Source of the DNA: Sebastes aleutianus
Taxonomy: Eukaryota > Chordata > Actinopteri > Perciformes > Sebastidae
Length of the DNA: 64,000 nt
Assembly: GCA_916700875.1 (NCBI GenBank)
Contig: CAKAKS010000068.1
Coordinates: 32,026,127-32,090,126, forward strand
Direction: 5' to 3'
Made by a program: the position numbers and the translations under genes. This document shows, piece after piece, positions 47,401 to 59,400 of the stretch (its first letter is position 1; each line of letters starts with the position of its first letter). The notes under the pieces were generated by a model that had not been told where the DNA came from, ran no database searches, and saw nothing but the letters and a program-made list of their open reading frames with translations.

Positions 47401-50400
47401 AAACTGGTATAAATCACTGGAGTTAACATGACTTTGATTCAACCCTTAGATTTTGAATACTTAAACATGTATTTTATGCAATGTATCTGTGAAATATTCT
47501 GCATAGAACTTTTGTGTAATCTTATAATGAGAAGTGACAAGAATAGCTGAGTCTGACGGTTCATTTTCTCCCTTTTTTACATTTTATTTTCAGCTGTTTC
47601 GAGAGGTACGCATCATGAAAACTCTCAACCATCCCAACATAGGTGAGTTACGCTCCAGGTTATTATCTTGTGTGTGTGTGTTTCCATGCCGGCCTTTGTG
47701 TTAACGCCTCTTCTTCTGCGTGTTACAGTGCAGTTGTTTGAGGTGATCGAGACTGAGAAGACTCTTTACCTGATTATGGAGTACGCCAGCGGAGGTGAGT
47801 GACATCTCCACCATCCTCATCATCATCATCATGATGGCCCAGTGTTGAATGGTGTTAATTAGACTGATTACTTTGACTGAGTTATACAGTACAACCGATG
47901 AACTAAACCATTGAGTTCAGTCCCTTTTGTCTCCACTTTCATTCTCATGTCTGTCTCTGTGCTCTACTGTCTTTTGTTGTGCTGTTCTATTCATCTCATC
48001 TCTTTAACGTTGTTCAGCTGTTTCCCATGCACTCCTCTCTATTTTTGCAGCTTCTCTATTTTTCTTTCTTCTCTCCTCGTGATCCCTTAATCTCCCTCTG
48101 CTGCTCTCTCTCTGTACATTGTGTGATCTCTTACTTCACATACCTAATAAGGAGCCGACATGCTGCTGTGTTCAGCTCAACCTCAGCCCGTTTTGCTATT
48201 TAGGATCTCTGATACTTAAGTCACGATTCAATCTTATTGCAATTTTAGTATTATATTAGTATTGCTAAAAGATGTATTTTTCTTACATCCCTACTATGTA
48301 CACATATGCAGTGTAATAAAAATATTAAATATGGAAAACAGAGTTGTACCAATAGATACTTGCCCAAAATATGTCCGTACCAAATTTGAAGACTTTAGAC
48401 CAATCAGAACAAACATCGTGGCATTTTTTCCTTGTCATACTAAATATAGTCATCGGGCACCAATGGGTTAATGAGCTGAAAATAATGTTAACACTCCAGG
48501 AATATTTGAGGACATAGACTGACGTATTGGAAGTCGTGGTAGTTATTTTCTCTTTCCTACACATGAACGCCTACACATACATACCCCTTTATTTTTAGTC
48601 AGGACACTTATATATATATCAGGTTTCAACCCTTTCCAGTTGTGCTACATTTGCTCCGGTGATGCTCAAAAACATATTTGTGCAAGCCTGACGCAGACCT
48701 GACTCTAAACTCATAAACAGCTGGCAGAGTGTCGGATATTTTAATAACACATGAACACATACTGAGGGGAGAAACATTCTGAATTCACACATCTATATCT
48801 TCTGCGAGTGTTGGTTTATGAGCTGCAGGGAGTTAAACATTTGCTGGGAGGTGGGCAGAGGTGTCGCAGCAAAAACAGAACTGAGCATTGATATCTGCAG
48901 AAAGAATGAGCACCAAAACTGTTAATATGGACAACCTAATTGTTGGTGACAGTTTCTAGTCATGTACAACTGGAAAGTGTATTGAACATGTGACTGTTAA
49001 ACTACTTCCATGCTTGCCTGAACCTTTCATTTTCCCTCCAGGCGAAGTGTTCGACTACCTCGTGGCTCATGGCAGAATGAAGGAGAAAGAGGCCAGAGCA
49101 AAGTTCAGACAGGTCAGTTAAACCTCATACCTTACTGTACGTCACCCGTCTGTCTGTCTGTCTGTCTGTCTGTCTAAAATCAGAGCTACTAGAGAGCTGA
49201 TGTGACTTATCCTTTATAGTCGCTGCTTTGCTTCTAACTGTGAACCTAAAGCAGACCAACACAGAAATGCAGAACAAATAAAACAAAACAGCAGGTGTGA
49301 TCGCACAGTAAGAAATCCAGCTTTGAATCCGTGATATTGAGTTCTATTGTTGGTCATGGAGGGCTTGTAAATGTGTGAATGGAGCTCCTAGTTTAGCTTC
49401 CACTTACATGTTAGTTACCTTCTCTCGTTTGTCTTGTTTTCTCTCCTCAGATTGTGTCGGCGGTGCACTACTGTCATCTGAAGAAAATCGTTCACAGAGA
49501 CTTGAAGGTGATTACACGATGCAACAAGAAAAATAATGAAAAGTGTTTATGAACCCCGTCATTAACACATATTAAACAGACTGTATGTATTACTTTTACA
49601 CATGTTGATGAATAATAGTAACAGACATTTACTTTAAAGCTGATAACCATAACTTTCCACAAATTGTTCTGTATGGCATCAAGAGGTAAATGAAATGATG
49701 TTTGAACTACAACTAACATTTATTTATATCTGCTACTGCAAAAGTTGAATATACGCCCGCCATCTCATGCCACTACAAACGCAGAAAAAGCATCACTTCC
49801 TGTATGACGGCACTGAAAGAAATCAGGGATTTAAGTTGCAAATAACCTTTTCAGCCCTGTGCTCATAGTTTTCCTGTCTATATTGTTTCGTGCAGGCGGA
49901 GAACTTGCTACTAGACGCCGACTCCAACATCAAAATAGCCGACTTTGGCTTCAGCAACGAGTTCACTGCGGGCAGTAAACTGGACACGTTCTGCGGCTCG
50001 CCGCCCTACGCCGCACCAGAGCTCTTCCAGGGGAAGAAGTACGACGGCCCTGAGGTGGACATCTGGAGCCTGGGTGTCATCCTGTACACACTGGTCAGCG
50101 GGTCCTTGCCCTTTGACGGACAGAACCTAAAGGTGGGTGACGTGGAGGCTGTTTAGGTCCAGTACGTAGACTGTGTACTGTCTATGGTCCAGTATAAATG
50201 TCATTTGAGGTGACTGAAGGCTCCTCTGAAGAACTATAGAACAACTATACAATTCAGTACATTTATATCTATGTTTTTATTTGTTACATTTTGTTTTACA
50301 AAGTTAGAAAAGCGTTGTTTAAGTCAAACCTGATGTTGCCTTACACATGAAAGAATGAGTCACTTCCACACAGTGAGGCATACAACTTAGTAATTAAACA

Positions 50401-53400
50401 CTGGTATCGGATCAGAACCCAAAGCCCAGGTATCCGTATCAGGACTGAAAAATTTGGATCGGTGCATCCCTAGTCTTGATCTTTTATTGATTCAGTGTCG
50501 CTGTTATGGAAATTCATTGTGTATCAATGTGTGTTGCGTTCAGGAGCTGCGGGAGCGTGTTTTGAGGGGGAAATATCGCGTGCCCTTCTACATGTCGACA
50601 GACTGCGAGGGAATCCTGCGCCGCTTCCTGGTCCTCAACCCCACCAAACGCTGCTCGCTGGATGTGAGGAGGAAACATGCAGCCCATACATAACAGCACG
50701 TTCAAATCGTTGACCACATTAGTGTCTATAAATACTGAGCTCTGCTTCTCTTCCCCCACCAGCAAATAATGAAAGATAAGTGGATTAATATCGGCTATGA
50801 TGGCGAGGATCTGCAGCCCCACACAGAGCCTGTTGAGGACTTTAACAATACCAGCCGTATCGGTGAGAAACACACACCTTTGACTTTTCATTTATTTTTA
50901 CTGATACTGTAACTGTCTGGTGATGAGTTGGATCGTGTGGCCCATTACTGTAACAGTAAACAGAAATATTCAGTGAGGTTAAGCTGGGAATGTCTAGCTG
51001 AGGCCTCTGACTGCTAGTTTGGGTGTTTTGAAGTTGGGTTATATGAGGTACGTATACATAGTCAGTGTATTACTACAGTAGATGACGGTCGACACACCCC
51101 CAATTTAGAGAAAGACAGGAAAGCAATGTACTGCTCATTAAATCATTAAATGTACGCTATATTTAAAATATTTTTGCTGGTTTACCTTGCCGTCAGACAG
51201 CTATACAGTCTATGTTTCCGACGGGGAACTGAAGCCGTTGTATCCATCTATGCTCTCGCCAGAGCCACCAGACTCCATTAGAAAAACCTGTAATTTTACC
51301 TTGCAGAACACGGGGTGTGCTGGTCTACCGCTGCCTCGATCGGTTAGTTAGTTTGTGATATTGTGTGACTTCGGTGAGTTCGAACTAACCAAAGTCACAC
51401 AAAACACAAATAAACTATCCGATCAATGCAGCGTTAGACCAACAACTCCTGTGTTCTGTGAGGTAAAATTTCAAGTTTTTTCAATGCAGTCTGGTGGCTT
51501 TGGCGAGAGCATAACGGCTTAAGTTCCCCATTGAAAACATAGACTGTGTAGTTGTTTCACGATAAGGTAAACTGGTGAAAATATTCTAAATATAGCGTAC
51601 ACTTCAACTGATTTTCTTTGGTGTCTAAAATGTGTTTTGCTGCTGCCCCCTTCCACAGCAGTACTTTACTTTGCTCCCGTGCTGGTACTCCTGTCTGTTT
51701 CTCTAAACTGGGGGCGTGCCGACCGTCATCTACTGTAGGTAATACACTGACTATGGATAAGAACCTCATACAACCCCACTTCAAAACACCTGAACTATCC
51801 CTTTAAAGACGTTTTGGTGCACTGTTCAACCCCCCAGAGAAAGCTTATACCAGAGATCTGGCATATTGCACCACTCAAAGCTTCCTTTACATAAATGTAC
51901 TATAGGACGTCATAAATTAGTAACCATTAAAGCTGACCTACATGGTGCTCCACACATGTTGTAATGGCGCTAAGCTCTTGGTAGGTGTTAAGTTCAGCTC
52001 CTGCATATAGATATAGATCCAGCACTGAGATTAAACCTTCCATAACTGTGCAGAAGGTCGACCTGCGTGTTTCCTGTTCAGCTTGTCACTTGTTGTGGGA
52101 ACCTGTGGAGTTACGATGTTTGTAATTTCATCTGTCTCATTCTAGAGGTGATGGTTGGGATGGGCTTCACCAGAGATGAGATCAGAGATTCGCTGAATAG
52201 TCAGAAGTACAATGAGGTCACCGCCACGTACCTGCTGCTGGGACGCAAGAATGAGGTGAGTGTATCGGCTTGTTTGTTTGTTGTTGTTTTTTTTGTAGAG
52301 TATGAGGTAATGGTTTCTGACTTTATTTGACAGTGTATGTTATGTCTTTTGCCAGATAAGCTCCACCACAGATACCACAGAATGGGAGTTAGGTTCAGGA
52401 TGGAGAGGGTGCCTTTTATGTCATTAACAGCTCATAATGCTCACTTTTGGAATTAACTGTACTGGACTTGGTTTATATCCCTGAGCTGATGCACGGAGAG
52501 AAGCTGTAAACTACCTCATCAATGCCCGTCTCCAGTCATATTGTACGTGTAAATAGTTTTCATCTTTCTGTGTCTGTTTGTCTCTCAGACGGAAGGCACC
52601 GTGACTCGGTCGGGCAGCAGTCTGAGTCTGGCTCGAGTCCGAACCAGCGCCATCACCAACGGAACCAGCAAACACACCGCCTCCTCCTCCTCCTCCTCCT
52701 CCTCTGCTGCACCTTCTTCCTCCTCCTCTGGCCACAAGGCGCAGCGCAGCGCCTCCACTTACCATCGCCAGAGACGGCACTCCGACTTCTGTAAGAGCAA
52801 AATAGCGAGATCAGTGACATAGTGGAGTTTAGCTTGTTTTGTGATTAGTTAGAGTAGGCGTTTTCAGACCAAACAGTTCTGGGGACTCCCTGAGAGGAAC
52901 TGCCTACTGCAGAGCTCCATGGAGAACTGCATACCTTCAAGGGCTTTTTAATGTTTGCATTTGCACCGGCAATAGGAATGCTGAAGTGACGTAAGCCCGC
53001 CGGCGCCACTCGCACACATCTCCAGCTGGGAGATCGGTGAGCAGCTAGTTCGCTATGTTTCGCAAGCTCTCTTAGCTTTTTTCAGTAATATAGGAATAAT
53101 TGAAGAACTCTTTTACATGCCACTATCATATAAACTAAAGCAAAATAGCCGTCACCAAAGTACCTCTTCGATTTCACTTGTTATGGACTTCACTGTCCAT
53201 TGGTCCGTGTTTTCTTCCATTTTTTTCGTTGTGAGCTGTTGTCTGTTGTTTACACGGCTAACAGACTTTTATAAATGGCGGTTGCCGTTGCTGCATTGGC
53301 TCACGTGGTTGACCAGTTAACGTATACTTACGTCACTCACGGTTCCTCTTGTGCTGGGGCAGTTCCGACTCTGAAAAAGGAGCTAAAAAAGTCCCTCAAA

Positions 53401-56400
53401 ACAGCGTTCTAAGAACAACGATCGATCCTAGTTCTTGCGGTGCGGACACAATAAAAAGGGTTTTCTTAGAACTATGAAAAAGTGCCTCCGGTCCGAAACG
53501 CCTATTAATTCTGAAATGACAGAAATCTACCTCACTGAGAACTCTGTGTCCTTTCCCTCAGGTGGTCCGGCGGTTCCAGGTACGACGAACCCCAAGCGGA
53601 GTCCCAGCGGTGTGGGCGAAGCGGCGGGGCTTAAGGAGGAGCGTCTGTCAAGCCGCAAGCCGAGCACCAGTACCGTCGGCTCCCGTAGCATCCCGACCCC
53701 CTCCAGCCCCATGGTCAGCTCCGCCCACAACCCCAACAAGGCAGAGATACCCGACCGGCGCAAGGAAGTCAACACAACCACGGTGAGAGGCCAAAAACAT
53801 GTTTTGTGGGTTTGATGAATTATCCAGATTCAGACATCTGTCTCCTTTTAATCCCTTATCAATAGAACAGGTACAGATGGCAGAATCCTCAATCTTCCTA
53901 ATCCCATTCCCTCAGATTACAAGACACTGACACAGATATTATAGAGACGGCAAACATCAACGTCCTCCACAGATTAGAGAAGAGTAGAACACTTTACATA
54001 CATAGATGAATAACAAACTGTAGATTTCACCCAGCAGTACAGGGAGAATATGGAGATTTCAGTAAGATTAGCACGAGTGAGCGGGAGTTTAGGGAATGTA
54101 AAGAGTTGAAGACAGCGGCCAGATTAACCTGAGATTAACTCTTTAATGTTCTGTACAAGAGAGGTCAAACAGTCAAGGCAGGGAAGTCTTTACTTCTTTT
54201 TTTTTTAACCTGTTTGGAGGACCAGATGGGCAGACTTTACTCATGTAAATTGTCATGATTAAAGCAGACCAGCGAGGACATCTTTCATTTCAGTAAATTC
54301 ATATAATTTTGAATTTTCTGATTCTTTCTCCAGAATAACATCCCTGCCAGTGCCATGACTCGAAGAAACACGTATGTGTGTACAGACCGGTCCAGCTCTG
54401 ATAGACAAACACTGCTGCAAAACGGGAAAGAAAACAGGTGAGAGGAGCTTCATAGGTACTGTAAAAGATGAGCAAAGTGCCCTCACAGTTAGTGACATCG
54501 TTCAAAGTGAGGACATTTTGGTATTTCTTCTTGATGGGACTCTTTCTTTTTATATTGTGTTCAAATACAACAAATTTGTTTGAAGGTTTCAGCATCATCA
54601 CTACAAACTGGCGTCGGTTTTGACTTTGTGCCAGCTCTAAATTTCATCTGTTCATCACAGGCTGTTAATTAAAGGGATAGTTTGGGTGTTTTGAAGTGGG
54701 GTTGTATGAGGTACTATCCATAGTCAGTGTATTAGTTACAGTAGATGACAGCCGACAGGCCCCCAGTTTAGAGAAACAGATAGGAGTACCAGCACGGGAG
54801 CAAAGCAACGAACTGCTGTGGACGGGGGCAGCAGCACAACGTATTCTAGACACCTAAAAAAGTTTTAGTGTTCGCTATATTTAGAATATTTTCACGGCTT
54901 TACCTTGCTGTCAGACAGCTCTTTCCGACGGGGAACTGAAGCCGTTGTATCCATCTATGCTCTCACCAAAGCCACCAGACTCCATTGAAAAAAACTGTAA
55001 TTTTACCTTGCAGAACACGGGAGTTGCTGGTCTACCACTGCCTCGATTGGTTAGTTTGTTGGTATTGTTGTGTGACTTTGATGAATCCGAACTAACCGAG
55101 GTCACACAATAACACAATCTAACCAACCGAATATTCTAAATATAACGTACACTTAAACTGATATTGAAAATCTGTTTTGCTGCTGCCCTTTCCACAGCAG
55201 TACGTTGCTTTGCTCCCGTGCTGGTACCGTCATCTACTGTAGGTAATACACTGACTATGGATCAGTACCTCATACAACCCCACTTCAAAACACCCAAACT
55301 ATCCCTTTAACCGTCTGCTGTTAAATGTCAGTGCAGTGTAAAAACAAAAGCGAGGTGAACACGAACAAGATGGAATAAATGATACACTTTGAACTTGAGT
55401 TGCCTGGTTGCATCTTATTTAACCCAATGTAGGAAATGAATTCATATTCATAGTAAATACAGTGTGAAAGAATATGTTGAAAGACTGGTCACTGGTACAG
55501 CTTGTCTCTTTCTGCACTGAGCTCAGAGAGTGTTTGTCTCACATACAGTTTGTCTCTTCAAGAGAGGATAAAGGGCTTAAACTGTGCATGATTGGGCTCG
55601 TCCATGTGTGTTTATGTACCCGATATGAACTGTCTGTTGTTGTGACAGATGGTTGTCTGCTCGTCAGTGTCGAAGCATGGCAGCCACCATCTCCTCTCTC
55701 TCTCTCTCTCTCTCCCTCTTTTTCCTGTGGTCACTCTCTCACTATCTCACTTTCATTCTGGCTGACCTGTTTTTCGTCATTCTGTCTCTTTATCACTCTG
55801 TAATTTTGCCTCTTGGAGGAAGAGCCAGAAGGTTCCTGTCTGTCGTCTGTCATCTGACCTCCAGTAAAAAATGTTCCTGCACAGATGGGAGAGGGGGGGG
55901 GTGCTGGGGGCAGGTCAGGCGGAGGGTGTAACGAATAGATAAGAGACTAAAGAAGAGTTTTTATATCTAAGAATCCCTGGAAAGCAGCGAAGAAAAACAT
56001 AAATATACAAATAAATCTTAAAAACCCTTGTGTTAAAGCTGCACAAAAAACATTGAACATTATTGGCTGCAAGAACTATGACTTATTTGTATATTCATGT
56101 TTTTCTTCACTGCTTTCAATGGATTCTTAGTTTCATATGATACCAGTATCTTCACTCAGCTTTAAAACTGAGCCCCGGTGCAAAGACTTGAGACCCACTT
56201 TTTTTTAACTTGGTCCCACCTGATTTGATTTGACGACACACACAACGCTATTAGATTCAGGCATTACGAGCTCCATTTAGTGATTTTAACAGGTGGTGGT
56301 GAGGGATGTAGGAAAGGAGGTAAAAGGAGGGAAGGATGAGGAAAAGAGAGGGAAGAGGGTGAGGAAGAGATGGGTGAAAAGGGGAGGTGAGCAGGAGAGA

Positions 56401-59400
56401 GCAACAGGACAAAGTGAGGACTGGCACTGTGCCCGACGTAACCCTCCACTTGCCTCAGAGGCGTTGTCAATGTGATGCCATGCCAGAGTGGCTGATGGAC
56501 ACATACAGTCACATTGAGTCAATACAAATGTACATGTGTGAACTTTAGTGGCAAAAGTGCACAGAAAACACAGGTTATGTACAGGACAGTGTGTGTGTGA
56601 CTATAGTTAATCATGTTGTTTATATAACATACAGGTCCATTTAAACACACATTGCTGTGTACACACAGACACTAATCTATGATGACACCTCATGCCAAGA
56701 CATACTGTAGATAAGAAAACACCTCATAGAGCAGAGTTTAATGTAGACAAGCATACACGGTCCTGATGTCCAGGGGACAAAACATCCTGCTGGGATACTG
56801 AAGTGTACTTCATTTAGATTGTCCTTAGATGGGCTTTTAAATTACATAAAACTTAACAACAAATACACATAATAGACTCAAACTTAACAATACATACGTA
56901 CAGAACTCGACAAGAAAATACAGACAGAACAATACACAATACAAACTATAATACAATAAAAAAGCATAAATCAAGAAACACCAGATCATCCGTGACTACA
57001 TGACTGAACCCTCCTCAAAAAACTGTTTCAGTTTGATTTTAAAATGGTCCCAGTCAGGATCCAGTTTGAGTTCAGTGGGAAAGGAATTGCTCATATTGAC
57101 TCCCCCGAAAAGAAAAAGCTGTTTTATCAAAATGAGGATTTACGAAAGGGCACCTTACAAATTCTCACTGAGCCTGAAACTCTGAGTGGAACCACAAGGT
57201 CACTGAGCCGCTGAGGAGCCTGATGTACTGTAGGTATTTAAAGATGAGTTTAAGATTAGCAAAATTAAATAAATGATCAAAACCAAAATTTTAATTTCTC
57301 GATTTATAAATGATGACAAGAGGCTTGGATGTTGTAGATGCTGCTTGTGACCAAGACTTTACACAATAACTAGATGTGAAAATATCATAGAGTGCATGAA
57401 ATATTTGCTGTTTTATGTACATATTGTTGAAATTCATGTAATTATACTTATTCATTTATAATAATCCTTGTTTTATCTTTAGCGAGAAATAGCTAAAAGC
57501 TTTTTGACCCATGTTTGAGTACAGGTGTGCAAAGATTTTTTTTTTTAAATCCAATGCAGTCGGACTGACTGATTCAATCACAAATCAAAGTCTCACTCCT
57601 GATAGTCTCAACCCTCCTATTCACTCATGTAAATGATTCATACTCGTAACTTTTACATCGTGCTGCAACAGAGAAGGGAAACAAACGGTAGTATAAATTT
57701 AAAGAGTTTCTCTGAGAAAGACAGTTGAACATCATAAGTTTCTCTCCCCCGCTCTACGCTTTTCTTCCCCACAACCTCTCATCTTCCTTGACTTCTCTCA
57801 CCATCTTTTCATTCTCAACCCATCTCTCCATCCCCGGTGTGCCCCCCCCCTGCTGTTAGCTGCAGTCGGCTGCTAGTCCGCATTGATGTTAAACGATTTT
57901 GCTCTTCAACGGCTGCGCTTCAACTTAACTCGTTTAATGGTTCTGCCCCACATGAGCCTTGTGTGTGGGTGTTATCTAGAGCGTTATGAAAAGCAGCCTC
58001 AGGCCACCAGCCAGCCAGAGAGTCAGGGGTGGAGAGGTGTGTGTGAGTGTGTGTGTAGAAAAATAAGTGTGGGGGGGAGCATTTTAGGTCAGTTTTCAGA
58101 GATTAGGAATAAGTGTTGTCACGATGTGAAGAGCAGCTGGCTCGCTCACTCTTTTAACATTTCCTTTCTTTGATGTTTCTTAAAAAGTCTGGAAAAAATG
58201 TCTTACATTTCTTCAGGTTGAGGCCATACAAGTATTAAAAACCTTAAAAAATGCTTGATTGTAATCATAAAATCAAACACAATTCTTTACACACACATGC
58301 AAAAGCCATGTCGCCTTCTTTTCTGATCCTGCCCTCCATAATTTAGGGGCAGATTGAAGGGACATGATTAATAATCAGAAATACATTATGTAACTGGCTC
58401 TTTGTGTATTTTATTTCTGGTTTTCTGTGCGAGTATTTTTAAGGATTTGCAAATGAATCAAGAAACAGATTTCAAATGAACTTACATTAACTGTAGGGAT
58501 TTTTGCTCATTCGGACATTTGTGAGTATTCTTAAGGATTGTATGTGTTTGATGAATACTGCCTGCTAACCATCCACATGTGGTGAAGTGATAGCACTTCT
58601 GGTTGACATGTTCCTTCTTTACGATGAATATGGGCACTGTATTTTGAGTCAATGTGGGATTTATTTACTCATTACACTGTCCTGGTGCTGTAAATACTCA
58701 TTATCATGCCACATGCGTATGAATGCACAGTTTGTTCCTGTTTGAGTAACACTGCATTAGCCGGGAGCCGGGGGAAATGGGGTTATATTCCGAGAAATAT
58801 CTCAGATTTTCCAAGATTAAAGTCAGAAATTTACGAGAAAAAAACACATATCCTCGAGATTAAAGGGGTAAATTTACTACAACAAAAAAATCACAAATTT
58901 ATGAGAAAAACCTTGAATATTCTCTGAGATTATAAAGTCAGAAATTTACGAGAAACCAATAGCAGGTTGGATCGACCTGAGTTTTGCTGTCAGAGTTTTT
59001 TCTCAGAATATCACCCCCCCCTCCCTGGCTCCTTAATTTTAAATTTTTTTTAATTTTCTTTCTTTTTTTTTTTACCTACAATGGCCCTAATACGTCGTCG
59101 TAGATTCCTGCACAGTTCTTGCACTTTTCAAATTGAAATGATCTTGATTGCAGTCATCCACTCTTGGTTGTCCTCCTCTTCTCCTCCCAGCTCCTTATCC
59201 CATCGCCTGCCTCCCGCCTCCCCGTCAACCCACAGCATCGCCGGTGCCTCCGGGGCCTCCTCCTCGTCCTCCACGCCCTCCTCCCGCCTCTCCAGGGGAT
59301 CCACGGTGAGGAGCACTTTCCACGGAGGGCAGATTAGAGACCGTCGTCCTCCCTCCCATGCTCCCCCAGCCTCCCCGACGCCGTCCCACGATGCCAGCCC

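Larger units (their letters stand above)
31391..47593 (+). other. mark4: mark4 intron 3 (16.2 kb)
   Basis: It is bounded by GTGAGT and TTTTCAG. It contains the long GT microsatellites, fold-back copies B and C, hAT-like elements, the T2 element, a 35-bp palindrome and a 10-bp tandem repeat, all listed separately. Parts such as 38000-41340 contain dispersed repeat fragments with CCATTTTGGACTGAAA in opposite orientations near 38136 and 38938. No other coding exon is supported. Confidence 0.85.
54438..59190 (+). other. mark4: mark4 intron 14 (4.75 kb)
   Basis: It holds fold-back copy E, a G-run (about 55890-55920), a purine-rich tract (56283-56410), a repeat-like block at 56860-57250, AAAGTCAGAAATTTACGAG-type short repeats (58800-58950) and TTTTTTT/C-rich stretches before exon 15. 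An alternative MARK exon could be hidden here, but none could be recognised. Confidence 0.8.

Noticed and set aside
57000..57185. ORF in intron 14 considered as a LINE fragment
   Set aside because: The block looks repetitive but I could not match it to a conserved reverse-transcriptase or endonuclease motif, so it is mentioned only as repeat-like sequence in the intron entry.
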